Counted from the stretch's first letter, positions 18,346 to 27,149 are shown. The stretch: DNA of 64,000 nt from Ornithinibacillus xuwenensis (GCF_039614845.1 NZ_JBDIML010000003.1:372001-436000); one strand, 5' to 3'. The notes: generated by a model from the sequence alone, not told the origin. Translations and numbers: made by a program.

Positions 18346-18840
18346 CTATTTTGTAACACCTAAAGCATGCTTTATTTCCTTTATCTGTTCAATATGCCTC
18401 ATTTCATGATAGCCAAGGAAGTCGATTGTTTGCTTCAAGCTAAGATTACCGAATATTGGATGTGGAATTCCACGAGAGATTAATTGTTCTGGTTCAGTCT
18501 GATGAATAAGGTCGGCTAGAATTTGATGGGAGGAATTTAGTTGTTTTATTAACGTGTCTAATTTCTTATCCTCGGGACTTGGAATAGCGAATTCAGGAGA
18601 TGGGACCTTGTATGAACGGTCAACCGTTAATTGAATTGGTTGTTCCTTCGCAAAAACATCCTCTCCGCTTTCCAGCTGCCTCGTAATCATTTTAATAAAT
18701 GCTTTCTCAATGTAATACAAATGCTCTAAAACCTGTCCGATAGACCATGTATCCGTTGCTATTCTACGATTAATTTCCTTATCTGATATCCCTTCAATTT
18801 CTATAATTAAATCCTTCCTCGCCTTATTCTTTACTTCCAT
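18346..18840 (-). CDS. DinB-family (DinB_2) metalloprotein
   Basis: 164 residues forming the four-helix DinB/YfiT-type fold. Candidate metal ligands are the histidine in IGQVLEHLYYIE, a histidine in SSHQILADLIH and HEMRHIEQIKEI near the C-terminus, the usual three-histidine pattern. Members are often damage-inducible or act as thiol (bacillithiol) transferases; which applies here cannot be told. Small cytosolic protein in a single-gene unit. Confidence 0.8.
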   Translation of the reverse strand: MEVKNKARKDLIIEIEGISDKEINRRIATDTWSIGQVLEHLYYIEKAFIKMITRQLESGEDVFAKEQPIQLTVDRSYKVPSPEFAIPSPEDKKLDTLIKQLNSSHQILADLIHQTEPEQLISRGIPHPIFGNLSLKQTIDFLGYHEMRHIEQIKEIKHALGVTK

Positions 18841-18905
18841 TCGATCACTTCCAATCCATTATATTAAGAATATTATAACAATTAAGTGCGTCAATTCATA
18901 GAGAA

Positions 18906-18937
18906 AGAGGAATGGCCACTATAACAGCCATTCCTCT
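18906..18937 (-). terminator. Terminator of the ABC exporter operon
   Basis: An 11-bp stem (18906-18916 with 18927-18937), 10-base loop, followed on minus by TTTCTC. The last permease gene ends at 18944. Confidence 0.75.
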
Positions 18938-18943
18938 CTTCGT

Positions 18944-20056
18944 TTACACATGCCTTCTTTCCATTAAATGAATTCCTAATCCCATCATTATTACTCCCAT
19001 CAGCAATAATATACTAATCGGAACCAGTAATTCTTCTAATGAATGTCCATATACTGCTGCACCGTTCAAAATTTCCATACCATAGGTTAATGGATTAAAT
19101 TTAGCCAGTGTTAATAAGAACTTAGATTCTACAAGCTCAATTGGCCAGTAGGCACCACCAATCATCGCCATACTTACAGCCAATATTGGAAGAGCTGCAT
19201 TAAATTGCTGCACGGTTTTAACAACAGCAGTTAATAATATCGCAAGCGAAACAATGGAAAACACATAAGGCATTAACAAAAGTAATGTTTCAATGAATTT
19301 CCCATGAAAATCAACACCAATTACATATCGGAACATCAAAAATATAATGATGACCTGAGCAAAGCCAGTTATAAAGCTATATACCAAATTCGCAACATAC
19401 ATTTCCCATTTCTTTAATGGCGATAATATCATACGATCCCAGATACCATCTCGCTTTTCCACCAATATCGGTAATACATTATAAGCAATGGTATAGATTA
19501 CGAAAAATAATGAAAATCCAAACAACCGATGCAATGAATTGTCATATACAAACGCGTCTTCCCCGCGGAAGCTTTCTGATTTTATCTTGAATACTGGATT
19601 TTCTAGTGCGAAATCCATCTCTTCTAAAAAGCTTTTTTTCTCCGTTTCCGATGATAAATTAGCCGCTTCTGCGATTTGTTCTCTTTCAATCTTTTCTTTA
19701 TAGATACTCGACACTATCTGCTGTACTAGATTAACATTGTAAGAATCAACACCAACAATAACTTGATATTCCTCATCTTTCAGGATAACACCAACCTCTG
19801 CCATGCCAGTCGATATTTGTTTTTGTAATTCATCCTTAGTAACCCAATTAAATCCGAATGCATCCTGCTTCTCTAATTCCTCACCAATATAAGATTCTCT
19901 TAATAATTCATCATCTGTATATACAGGTATATATGCTTTATCCATACTTGTTCCACCAAAAATTAACGCAAACACCATTGACATACCTGTAAATACGACA
20001 AATGACCATGGACTACGAATAAACGTTTTGAATTTTGCTAGTAAAATCCCAATCAT
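18944..20056 (-). CDS. ABC-2 type permease, LnrN-like
   Basis: A 370-residue permease: one N-terminal membrane helix, a large extracytoplasmic loop (about residues 40-185) and five to six C-terminal helices ending in a basic tail. This is the ABC2_membrane_3 layout. I place the start at ATG 20056, which overlaps the upstream permease stop in an ATGA and has GGGGGG about 8 bases upstream; a longer start inside the previous gene has no ribosome site. It pairs with the permease at 20053 and the ATPase at 21327, and with the two-component genes beyond ctaG this resembles B. subtilis lnrJK-LMN. Confidence 0.87.
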   Translation of the reverse strand: MIGILLAKFKTFIRSPWSFVVFTGMSMVFALIFGGTSMDKAYIPVYTDDELLRESYIGEELEKQDAFGFNWVTKDELQKQISTGMAEVGVILKDEEYQVIVGVDSYNVNLVQQIVSSIYKEKIEREQIAEAANLSSETEKKSFLEEMDFALENPVFKIKSESFRGEDAFVYDNSLHRLFGFSLFFVIYTIAYNVLPILVEKRDGIWDRMILSPLKKWEMYVANLVYSFITGFAQVIIIFLMFRYVIGVDFHGKFIETLLLLMPYVFSIVSLAILLTAVVKTVQQFNAALPILAVSMAMIGGAYWPIELVESKFLLTLAKFNPLTYGMEILNGAAVYGHSLEELLVPISILLLMGVIMMGLGIHLMERRHV

Positions 20057-21315
20057 GCTGATACCCCCCTTTTTGGAAAACAAAGGCCAGCAATAATAAC
20101 CATCACAATGCCAAATAATACGAGATATATGAGCTGACTATCAATGGCAGCAATACCATCACCTCTTAGTAATGTTACATAAGCAGTCAAGCTTGCGCCG
20201 TTAGGGGTCATATTTCCAATTGTTTGTATAAGCGGTAAATAATCTCCAATTGGATAAAAACTACCTCCGAGTACAGCTAATAGAGTAACACTAATATTCA
20301 TAAAGAAATTCGTAATGGTTTCAGAATTCACCCGATAGTTTAATGCAGTTAAGAGCACCGCAAGTCCTCCAACCGCAAATGAAAATGCTAGTGTAACAAC
20401 TAAAAATGAAAATAGATTTGGCCAGATAATACCAAACACGATTCTGGAAAAAGTAAAAATTAACATGGATTGTATAAAAGCAAAGATGGTTCCAGAAAGG
20501 AGTATACTAATGAAATAAACCCATCTTGAAACATCGGCAATGATTATTCGATTAAAGACCTTAATTTCTTTTTCATGAAATGCATAATAGCCAATAGCAC
20601 CTGCAATAAATAAGACATTCATTACAACCATACCAACCGTGTAATAGGCTGAAGATGTAATTGGGTTCTTCTCGTTGACAGCTATCAATTCACCTTCAAT
20701 AATACTTTCATCAATTTGTATAGATGAGAGATCGATACCATTTTCCCCTAAAAAATTCCCTTTTGTTAGTTGTGTTTGAAATTGTGTTAGAAAACTTGTT
20801 AGGACACTAGTGCCAACCTGTTCTTCTTCATTATAAGTTACTTGAAGCTCAGGTGGTTCTATATTGCCAAGGAACATCGCCTCTAAAACTTTATAGGTGA
20901 ACTGTTCCGGAATTTCAATAATCGCTGTATAAGACTCCTCTTTCCGTAAAGCTTCACGTTCAGATGGATCAAAGTATGAAACCTGTATGAAATCATCAAC
21001 TTCCTTGTTATCCAATGATTTTTTTAATAAGTCAACTGGCATCATATTGGAAATAGTTGCCTCAATATCGGTTACAGCTTCAGGTGGGAGTTTCTCTGCA
21101 AGATCAGTTAGAAATCTTTCTACCTGTTCTTGTTCATCATCATTCTCGATGAAAGCAAGCTTCAGATTTATTGGCGAACCCTCACCATTCATGACACTAC
21201 CTAACGCTGTTCCTAATATCATAATTAGTATCATTGGCAATGCAATTAGCAGTACTAATTGCTGGGGATTACGTAAAAATAACAGTGCTTGTTTTTTAAT
21301 GATTTTCCAAATCAC
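20053..21315 (-). CDS. ABC-2 type permease, LnrM-like
   Basis: A 420-residue permease of the same layout as its neighbour: one helix (residues 18-42), a soluble outer domain to about residue 225, and a C-terminal block of about six helices. It should form a heterodimer with the 18944-20056 permease. GTG start with GGGGGAG 4 bases upstream. It lies 11 bases from the ATPase gene. By analogy with LnrLMN the substrate may be a lipid-like or polyene antibiotic, but that is inference from context only. Confidence 0.87.
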   Translation of the reverse strand: MIWKIIKKQALLFLRNPQQLVLLIALPMILIMILGTALGSVMNGEGSPINLKLAFIENDDEQEQVERFLTDLAEKLPPEAVTDIEATISNMMPVDLLKKSLDNKEVDDFIQVSYFDPSEREALRKEESYTAIIEIPEQFTYKVLEAMFLGNIEPPELQVTYNEEEQVGTSVLTSFLTQFQTQLTKGNFLGENGIDLSSIQIDESIIEGELIAVNEKNPITSSAYYTVGMVVMNVLFIAGAIGYYAFHEKEIKVFNRIIIADVSRWVYFISILLSGTIFAFIQSMLIFTFSRIVFGIIWPNLFSFLVVTLAFSFAVGGLAVLLTALNYRVNSETITNFFMNISVTLLAVLGGSFYPIGDYLPLIQTIGNMTPNGASLTAYVTLLRGDGIAAIDSQLIYLVLFGIVMVIIAGLCFPKRGVSA

Positions 21316-21326
21316 AATACTCCCCC

Positions 21327-22259
21327 CTAATCCCGTAATGCTCTGCCAGTAAGATGTAAAAACACATCTTCTAGAGTAGGTGTTTTATTATCAACGGAAT
21401 ATATCTCAAGTTCAGCTGCTTCAGCAATTTTAATAACGTCTGAGAACATATTCGCCTCTCTAGGTACAAGAATAGTTACTTCTTTTTCCCCTACTGTGAC
21501 ACGATTTACCAATGGATTCTCCCGTAATCCTTCTACAAATTGATCATTTAATCTGTCTAATTTAATGGAAATTGTTTTTTCAGAGGAAAGAATTTGTTTT
21601 ATCTCACCCTTCGTTCCGGAAGCTATCAAATTTCCCTTATCCATAATGTAAATGCGGTCACATAAAAACTCTACTTCTTCCATGTAATGACTAGTGTATA
21701 ACACCGTCATTTGTCTCTCTTCATTTAATCGTTTAACTGTTTCCAAAATATAATTTCTAGATTGCGGATCAATACCAACTGTTGGTTCATCCATAATAAT
21801 CATTTCAGGATCATGTAACATTGCAACCCCAATATTGAGTCTTCGTTTCATACCACCAGAGAATTTTTTTACGATATCCTTCCGACGATCTGTTAGACCG
21901 ATTTGTTCCAATACTTCATCCATTTTTCGCTTTAATGCTTTCCCACTTAATTTATATATCCTTCCAAAGAATTCAAGATTTTCTTCAGCAGTTAAGTCTG
22001 TATACAGAGCGATTTCCTGTGGAACCATTCCAACTACCTTTCGTAAAGGTGAAGGATTTTTTAGAATACTATTATTTTCAAAACGAACATCACCACTAGT
22101 AGGTTCAACAAGTGATGAAAGCATTGATATCGCAGTTGACTTACCAGCTCCATTTGGACCAAGTAGCCCAACTATCTCTCCTTTTTCAATAAACATATTT
22201 AAGTTTTTTACGGCATCCACCTGTTTATATTTCTTCGACAAATTCACTAATTCAATCAT
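21327..22259 (-). CDS. ABC transporter ATP-binding protein, LnrL-like
   Basis: A 310-residue ABC-type ATPase. Walker A is GPNGAGKS (residues 34-41), the Q-loop VPQEIALY (79-86), the signature FSGGMKRR (133-140), Walker B MIIMDEPT and the switch histidine in YTSHYMEE. The C-terminal about 90 residues form the extra domain seen in drug-resistance ATPases of the DrrA/LnrL type (ending TPTLEDVFLHLTGR). It energises export by the two permeases encoded just downstream. SD AGGAGGGG before ATG. Confidence 0.92.
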   Translation of the reverse strand: MIELVNLSKKYKQVDAVKNLNMFIEKGEIVGLLGPNGAGKSTAISMLSSLVEPTSGDVRFENNSILKNPSPLRKVVGMVPQEIALYTDLTAEENLEFFGRIYKLSGKALKRKMDEVLEQIGLTDRRKDIVKKFSGGMKRRLNIGVAMLHDPEMIIMDEPTVGIDPQSRNYILETVKRLNEERQMTVLYTSHYMEEVEFLCDRIYIMDKGNLIASGTKGEIKQILSSEKTISIKLDRLNDQFVEGLRENPLVNRVTVGEKEVTILVPREANMFSDVIKIAEAAELEIYSVDNKTPTLEDVFLHLTGRALRD

Positions 22260-22362
22260 TCGCTTCCCCTCCTATGATAATCATACGATACTTTATCATA
22301 CTAGAATACTATCGGAAGTCATCAATTCAAGTTGTCACACTATGACCTAAGTCATTTTCTCC

Positions 22363-22392
22363 AAAAAAAAGCCCTCTTCGTTAAAAGAGAGC
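22363..22392 (-). terminator. Terminator of ctaG
   Basis: An 8-bp stem (22371-22378 with 22385-22392, one wobble pair) followed on minus by eight T residues. It lies 4 bases past the ctaG stop and separates ctaG from the ABC operon. Confidence 0.85.
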
Positions 22393-22395
22393 AGC

Positions 22396-23205
22396 TTACG
22401 ATTTTCGTTTAAGATTCGTCCACAACAGTATTGCAGCAAAGATAACAAGGCCTGATACAATCCAAATTATTCCACCGAGCTGTTGTTCGGCAACCGGTTT
22501 AAATGGTAAAAGCATAAGAATATAATCAGAAGACAGTGTCTCACCAGGTGGTAAGCATAACTGCAGTGCTTCAGTAAAGGAAGTTAAATTACTGTATGTC
22601 TGATATAAGCTTTCCTTTGCAAACAGAAAGATACTTCCAAGCGGTAGAAGCATTCCCATAATGGCCAATAAGAAAATCGTTCTTTGTTTTGTTCCGAATT
22701 GGTTTCGAATGATTGGAACCCATAATAATATAGCAGCAAGAAATAAGCCCAGTAAGTAAAAATAATTCCAAAACAAATCAGTTCTAGCATCATCAAAAAT
22801 TGGTGGATGGTGATATGCATACAGAAACCCATAAAATAATCCGAATGCAATAATAGGGTTGGTTATGAACTTCTCCAGCTTCTTGATCACTGGAAACTTT
22901 CTTACCTGGTGAATCACTTTCTTCTTCAATCCTAACAACATTAGCGGAGGAATGACCAGCACCAGCAATGCGACCTGAATAATATGGGTGCTAAACTTTA
23001 TCCTTCCAATAATATTTAAAGGACTACCTACGGCAATAAACAGTAATACAAGACTACCTAAAAATAGAATTGTTTTCCCGGCAGAGTGGTTCTTCTCTGA
23101 AGGAAGTAAGAATAAATAAATGATCGCCGTGAACGCCAGGAATAAAAAAATCCCTCCATTCCATAGTGAGGCAAAATGAAATTCATCTAAAATAATATCG
23201 AGCAT
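22396..23205 (-). CDS. ctaG: Cytochrome c oxidase assembly factor CtaG
   Basis: 269 residues with about seven transmembrane helices and the caa3_CtaG family features: FTAIIYLFLLP, VGSPLNIIGRIKFSTHIIQVALL with its histidine, IPPLMLLGL, YAYHHPPIFDDART and LCLPPGETLSS. It helps insert copper into cytochrome c oxidase. ATG 23205 is used because GAAGGTG lies just upstream. It has its own terminator and stands between the exporter genes and the two-component genes, splitting what otherwise resembles one lnr-type locus. Its upstream region contains the repeat array. Confidence 0.9.
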   Translation of the reverse strand: MLDIILDEFHFASLWNGGIFLFLAFTAIIYLFLLPSEKNHSAGKTILFLGSLVLLFIAVGSPLNIIGRIKFSTHIIQVALLVLVIPPLMLLGLKKKVIHQVRKFPVIKKLEKFITNPIIAFGLFYGFLYAYHHPPIFDDARTDLFWNYFYLLGLFLAAILLWVPIIRNQFGTKQRTIFLLAIMGMLLPLGSIFLFAKESLYQTYSNLTSFTEALQLCLPPGETLSSDYILMLLPFKPVAEQQLGGIIWIVSGLVIFAAILLWTNLKRKS

Positions 23206-23330
23206 TGAAACACCTTCTAACATAATTACTTATCTATATTATAAAGGATAGACTAACCCGAATCAGATTATAGCTATAACGATTTCGTGAATTTTCTGTT
23301 GAAGTGATTATGGAAGCTGTTCTATTGAAT

Positions 23331-23620
23331 TATCAGCGGGGGCTGTACTTTTATCAGCGGAGATTTCGTTTTATCAGCGAATCACTTTCATTTATCAGCG
23401 AATCACTTTCATTTATCAGCGAATATTTCAATATATCAGCGGTTCTTCCGTTATATCAGCGAATCAACTTTTTCACAGCGGCTCAGTCTGTTATTCGGCG
23501 CTCCCTCTCACTATTCCGGCGGCTAACCCAATTATTCTGGCGTTTCTCTGCATTTTCCGTTGTTCAGCTGAGGAATTCGTCGGTTGGACATATTATCCGA
23601 ACAATCCATCACTTAAGCGG
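23331..23620. repeat. Array of degenerate repeats with period 20-21 bp (core TATCAGCG)
   Basis: On plus, TATCAGCG cores start at 23331, 23352, 23372, 23393, 23414, 23434 and 23454; decayed cores continue at about 23473, 23493, 23514, 23535 and, more faintly, every 20-21 bases to about 23613. Units 3 to 5 also share their spacers. The period equals two DNA turns. The complementary unit CGCTGATA contains stop triplets, so a coding role is unlikely. It occupies the gap between ctaG and the response regulator gene. Function unknown. Confidence 0.85.
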
Positions 23621-23653
23621 ATCCCCCCATTAAAAAGAAATCCACCATAAAAA

Positions 23654-23673
23654 TATCCTGCTTAAAGCAGGAT
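23654..23673 (-). terminator. Terminator of the two-component genes
   Basis: A perfect self-complementary 20-base stem (TATCCTGCTT with AAGCAGGATA) followed on minus by TTTTTATGG. It lies 6 bases past the response regulator stop. Confidence 0.85.
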
Positions 23674-23678
23674 AATCC

Positions 23679-24320
23679 CTAATCAGATATATCATGTTTC
23701 ACAGCATATATTGCTAATTGCGTGCGGTCGCGGAGCCCCGTTTTTTGCAGGACTTGTGTGATATGATTTTTTACTGTGCCAATGGATAAAAACAGCTCGT
23801 CAGCAATTTCTTTGTTGGTTTTACCTTCTCCGACTAGCTTCGTTATAGCTAGCTCGCGTGGTGATAGTGCTACAGCGACGGGCTCTTTGTCTTTTGGTGA
23901 GGTATGTAATAATTTAGGCATCACTTTCGCCGCTACTTCTTCATGGAGAGTCATCCCTCCATGCATACAGCTATGAACTGCTTCAATGAGTTTAGTAGAA
24001 TTTGCTGTCTTCAGTAAGAACCCATTTGCTCCTTCTTTTAATGCTTCTAGCGCATATTGATCATCATTAAACGTGGTAAGAATAAGAATTTTGATAGCTG
24101 GCCAACGCTTTTTTATCACACTTGTTGCTTCAATACCATTCATATTAGGCATTCGAACATCCATCATGACAAAATCGACTGAATGCTTTTCTAGAATTTC
24201 TATTGCTTGTAGTCCGTCCGCTGCTTCGTGTGATACCTGAATATTTTCGTCTTGTTCTAAAATTACTTTTAATCCTTGCCTTACAATTGCTTGATCCTCT
24301 ACCAACAAAACATTCCACAT
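23679..24320 (-). CDS. NarL-family response regulator, LnrK-like
   Basis: 213 residues. Receiver domain at the N-terminus with E8-D9 and phosphoacceptor D54 in VMMDVRMPN, T in ILTTFND and K in FLLKTANS; C-terminal LuxR-type helix-turn-helix (about residues 148-208, LSPRELAITKLVGEGKTNKE). It should be phosphorylated by the adjacent kinase and control the exporter operon by analogy with LnrK. The gene follows the kinase gene by 11 bases with GGGGGAAG before its ATG. Confidence 0.92.
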   Translation of the reverse strand: MWNVLLVEDQAIVRQGLKVILEQDENIQVSHEAADGLQAIEILEKHSVDFVMMDVRMPNMNGIEATSVIKKRWPAIKILILTTFNDDQYALEALKEGANGFLLKTANSTKLIEAVHSCMHGGMTLHEEVAAKVMPKLLHTSPKDKEPVAVALSPRELAITKLVGEGKTNKEIADELFLSIGTVKNHITQVLQKTGLRDRTQLAIYAVKHDISD

Positions 24321-24331
24321 ATTGCTTCCCC

Positions 24332-25411
24332 CTATTGTGCTGGAACAATTCCAGTAACGAAGAACTTTTTCTCTGTTTGATAAACTTCCAGTCTACCACT
24401 TATTTCCTCAAGCCTTTTTTTCATATTGGATAAGCCGAACCCAAACTTAAAGGACTTCCTATCATAAATAGCATTTGAAATTTCAAAGGCAACATCACCG
24501 ATTGCAGATTTACTTAGTACAACATGGACTTCTCTAGAGTATGCATGGCGCATTGCATTGGTCAAAGCTTCCTGGATAACTCGGTATAAAACAACACTAT
24601 TTTGATTGGATAATGGAACCGAAAGCACTCCCTGTTTCATCGTAAACTGGACAACAATATGACTTTCCGCTTCAAGTTTTCGAATTAGATTAACAACAGT
24701 AGCTATCCCTTCGCTCTCTTCCGCTTGCAAAGCTTTCACTGCCTGCCTTGTTTCTCCAAGACTTTCCTCTGCCATTTCCTTTAATTCTCGGTACCCATCA
24801 TTCTTTGTTTGAATTGCTAGCATCTCTAACTTCATAATTAATGCAGTTAACCGGTGACCAACAGAATCATGAATATCTCGAGCAATTCGATTCCGTTCTT
24901 CCAAACGTGCATCTTGTTCAGCAAGAAGATTTATCCGTTTTAATTTCCGGTACTCTCCCCGTAATTGGTCATAAAGACTTTGCTGTTCTTTAAAAGAAGC
25001 ATAATTTTGATGCATTGCCATGATAAGAAAGTAAAAGAATACCGCCATTATTGTTAATTCAATAACATGATTGTTTTGCAACATGCTAATGAATATAGAT
25101 AACAATAAATTGAACAAAACATATACTTTCAGCCAATTACTATGTAAACGTAAGGAAGAAATAATGGATGAAAATAATAAAAGAATAATGGTAAACCAAT
25201 TTTCTTCAACAAAGTATACACCATGGAAAACGATGGTGAGCGATAGAAATATGTATATAAATGTTGGTACTTGTCGTAAAGATAGGAAAAAGAAAAATAC
25301 CATAGCAATGGCAAAACATAGAATACTTATACCAAAATTATTACTATAGTTCACGATCATATAGGTCCATAGTATGATAAACATGCCAAAACGGAGCCAA
25401 AAATAAAACAT
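24332..25411 (-). CDS. Sensor histidine kinase, LnrJ-like (HisKA_3)
   Basis: 359 residues: four to six hydrophobic segments up to about residue 135 with almost no outside loop, a coiled-coil stretch (140-175), the HisKA_3 dimerisation helix with H181 in ARDIHDSVGHRL and a HATPase_c domain (N-box in IQEALTNAMRHA, G-boxes FGFGLSNMKKRL). The short membrane input domain is the type that senses the membrane itself or works with an ABC exporter. First gene of the kinase-regulator unit. Confidence 0.9.
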   Translation of the reverse strand: MFYFWLRFGMFIILWTYMIVNYSNNFGISILCFAIAMVFFFFLSLRQVPTFIYIFLSLTIVFHGVYFVEENWFTIILLLFSSIISSLRLHSNWLKVYVLFNLLLSIFISMLQNNHVIELTIMAVFFYFLIMAMHQNYASFKEQQSLYDQLRGEYRKLKRINLLAEQDARLEERNRIARDIHDSVGHRLTALIMKLEMLAIQTKNDGYRELKEMAEESLGETRQAVKALQAEESEGIATVVNLIRKLEAESHIVVQFTMKQGVLSVPLSNQNSVVLYRVIQEALTNAMRHAYSREVHVVLSKSAIGDVAFEISNAIYDRKSFKFGFGLSNMKKRLEEISGRLEVYQTEKKFFVTGIVPAQ

Positions 25412-25568
25412 GATAAACCTACTTTCCTATCCAAAAAAATTTGAATGGCTTAATAGATATTATTTTATCATAACGTATTATGAAATTTTCATAAATTTTT
25501 CGCAATTAACAAAGGAATTATCTTGCTCTCTAACGAATAATTAATTGAAATGTATAGGGGGGATATGC

Positions 25569-26669
25569 TTGAAGCATACATATTTTATTACCGGTTTTCC
25601 AGGATTTCTTGCGACAAGCTTAGTGAAACAACTCATCAGAGATCATTATAATAATGTTGAACATATCTATTTACTTGTATTACCTAGTCAACAATCAATA
25701 GCTAGCGAATCATTACGGCATATAATAGAAAACGATGAATTAATCAGAGAAAATTTCACAATCGTTAGAGGCGATATTACAAAAGAGAATCTTATGCTGG
25801 ACTCGACTATAAGCCCAACTTTAACGAAGAAGATAACACATCTATTTCATCTCGCCGCAGTCTATGATTTAGCTGTTCCAAAGGCAGTAGCCTACAATGT
25901 AAATGTAAATGGAACAGATAACGTGAACAAGTGGTTGCGGAACATTGAAAATCTGAAACGATATATTTACTTTAGCACGGCATATGTATCCGGTAAACGT
26001 GAAGGAAAAATATTTGAAAACGAACTAGTCGAAGGACAAGAATTTCGGAATCACTACGAACATACCAAATATCTAGCTGAGTATTTAGTTAAGGAAAGAG
26101 TGAATGAAATACCTACAACGATTATTCGTCCAGGTGTCGTGAAAGGAAATTCAAAAACAGGACAAACAATCAAATTTGATGGGTTATATTTCATGCTCAA
26201 TGTATTCGATCGTTTACGATACTCACCCGTCATTCCATATCTAGGGAAGGGGACACCAGAAGGAAACTTTGTGCCTTCTGATTATGTATTGAATGCAACT
26301 AGTTATTTAGCAATTCATCCAATAGGAGAAGGTAAAACCTATCATCTAACTGATCCCAAACCATATAAAATGCGGGAGATTCAAAAAATGCTCGCACAGC
26401 TATATCTAGGAAAGGCCCCTAAAGGGAGCATTCCAATATCGGTTACAAAAGCTGCACTCGGGTTAAAAGCGATACGAAAATGGTTAAAAGTCGAGGCTGA
26501 GGCGATGGATTATTTTACAATTCATTCATCCTATGATTGTAGTCAGGCAGTACGTGATTTATCAGGAACTGGCATTAACTGTCCAGACTTAAAGGACACA
26601 TTAGAGTCTATGGTTACCTTTTACCGAAAATATAAGGATGATGATCAGATGCATATTCATATTAACTAA
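25569..26669 (+). CDS. NAD(P)-dependent reductase of the extended SDR / thioester-reductase (NAD_binding_4) type
   Basis: About 366 residues with an N-terminal Rossmann motif TGFPGFLATSL, the aspartate-containing VRGDITKEN, HLAAVYDLA, and the catalytic YEHTKYLAEYLVKE (Tyr-X3-Lys). The tail resembles male-sterility/fatty-acyl reductase or polyketide release domains, so a fatty-acyl or similar thioester or aldehyde substrate is likely. Two TTG codons are possible; I choose 25569 because GGGGGG sits 6 bases upstream, and the protein then begins directly before the Rossmann strand. Single gene. Confidence 0.75.
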   Translation: MKHTYFITGFPGFLATSLVKQLIRDHYNNVEHIYLLVLPSQQSIASESLRHIIENDELIRENFTIVRGDITKENLMLDSTISPTLTKKITHLFHLAAVYDLAVPKAVAYNVNVNGTDNVNKWLRNIENLKRYIYFSTAYVSGKREGKIFENELVEGQEFRNHYEHTKYLAEYLVKERVNEIPTTIIRPGVVKGNSKTGQTIKFDGLYFMLNVFDRLRYSPVIPYLGKGTPEGNFVPSDYVLNATSYLAIHPIGEGKTYHLTDPKPYKMREIQKMLAQLYLGKAPKGSIPISVTKAALGLKAIRKWLKVEAEAMDYFTIHSSYDCSQAVRDLSGTGINCPDLKDTLESMVTFYRKYKDDDQMHIHIN

Positions 26670-26806
26670 AAAAATCGCTTGTTACAATATGCTGGTTCAT
26701 TAGTCCTTAGCTTGACAAAAATCTAGAAAAATTGCATTTGATAGGTATTTTGCAGCAAGAAACTAAATTCTATGAATATTTTACCATTTCACAATAATCA
26801 CGATAC

Positions 26807-26831
26807 TTGACCCCCTCATCTGTAGTATAAT
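26807..26831 (+). promoter_or_regulatory. Possible promoter of the toxin transcript
   Basis: A consensus TATAAT lies at 26826, about 95 bases before the toxin start. TTGACC is found at 26807 but only 13 bases from it, an unfavourable spacing; no better -35 box occurs at 16-18 bases. Between 26670 and 26806 I see no gene. Confidence 0.35.
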
Positions 26832-26887
26832 TAGGAAGACAGAAGGTAGGCTTTAGAATCGACTTAAAGAATTGGAGTTACTCGGCG

Positions 26888-26923
26888 GCTTCAAAAAATT
26901 TTCCCCAGGAAAGGGGTTGAAGC
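26888..26923 (+). promoter_or_regulatory. Hairpin that hides the toxin ribosome site
   Basis: GCTTCAA (26888) pairs with TTGAAGC (26917), and inside it CCCC (26903) pairs with GGGG (26913). The GGGG belongs to the AGGAAAGGGG ribosome site just before the GTG start at 26926. Self-masking of the ribosome site is usual in type I toxin messages. Confidence 0.6.
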
Positions 26924-26925
26924 TT

Positions 26926-27012
26926 GTGATTCCAATTGACAAGACGATCGAGTTAATGTTAATGTTCTCAACGCTCATATTGTTAGTTGTGAACTCCCGT
27001 GAAAAAAAGTAA
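26926..27012 (+). CDS. Holin-like small membrane toxin of a type I toxin-antitoxin module
   Basis: A 28-residue peptide, starting at GTG, with a charged start (IPIDKTIE), one hydrophobic helix (ELMLMFSTLILLVV) and the basic tail NSREKK. This matches the 'putative holin-like toxin' group, related in style to TxpA/BsrG/Fst peptides that insert in the membrane and stop growth. The message has a masked ribosome site and ends in a hairpin with wobble-rich stem shared with an opposite transcript. The toxin activity is inference from this pattern; identity of the group is fairly clear. Confidence 0.72.
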   Translation: MIPIDKTIELMLMFSTLILLVVNSREKK

Positions 27013-27149
27013 TCACCCTGTATCTGATTAAGGAACCAGGATAATTACCTTTTTCACCAAGAAAGGAAGTCGCCGAAGCCTACGTAACTGTCCGAGTCGT
27101 AAGTTGCAGCTTACGGCTCGCTTGCTTCAATAGGCTGACGACACTCCCA
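27001..27149 (-). ncRNA. Candidate antisense antitoxin RNA
   Basis: On minus a TATAAT box (27156-27161) with TTGTAT 18 bases further upstream (27180-27185) would start an RNA near 27149. It contains a stable stem GCCGTAAG/CTTACG(A)C, shows no good ORF, and ends after the convergent terminator inside the toxin 3' end, where the minus strand reads TTTTTTT. It would thus overlap the toxin mRNA 3' part by about 50 bases, as in txpA-ratA type systems. Boundaries are estimates. Confidence 0.45.
27009..27055. terminator. Bidirectional terminator of the toxin/antitoxin pair
   Basis: GTAATCACCCTG (27009) faces CAGGATAATTAC (27037). On minus the two mismatches become G-U pairs, giving a full 12-bp stem before seven T residues; on plus the stem has two C-A mismatches and then CCTTTTT. 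Termination should be stronger for the antisense RNA. Confidence 0.65.

Noticed and set aside
22584..22850. Minus-strand frames of 88 and 60 codons inside ctaG
   Set aside because: They overlap ctaG in another frame; ctaG has the family motifs, a ribosome site and a terminator.
23331..23620. Possible CRISPR array
   Set aside because: The period is only 20-21 bases with an 8-base core, spacers are too short, cores decay and no cas gene is nearby.
23304..23633. Open frame of 109 codons over the repeat array, with repeated SFISE units
   Set aside because: The repetition comes from the DNA repeat itself; there is no ribosome site and the frame ignores the decay of the repeats. Treated as non-coding.
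26670..26806. TTGACA at 26712 as promoter for the toxin message
   Set aside because: No acceptable -10 box occurs 16-18 bases downstream; the TATAAT at 26826 is better placed.
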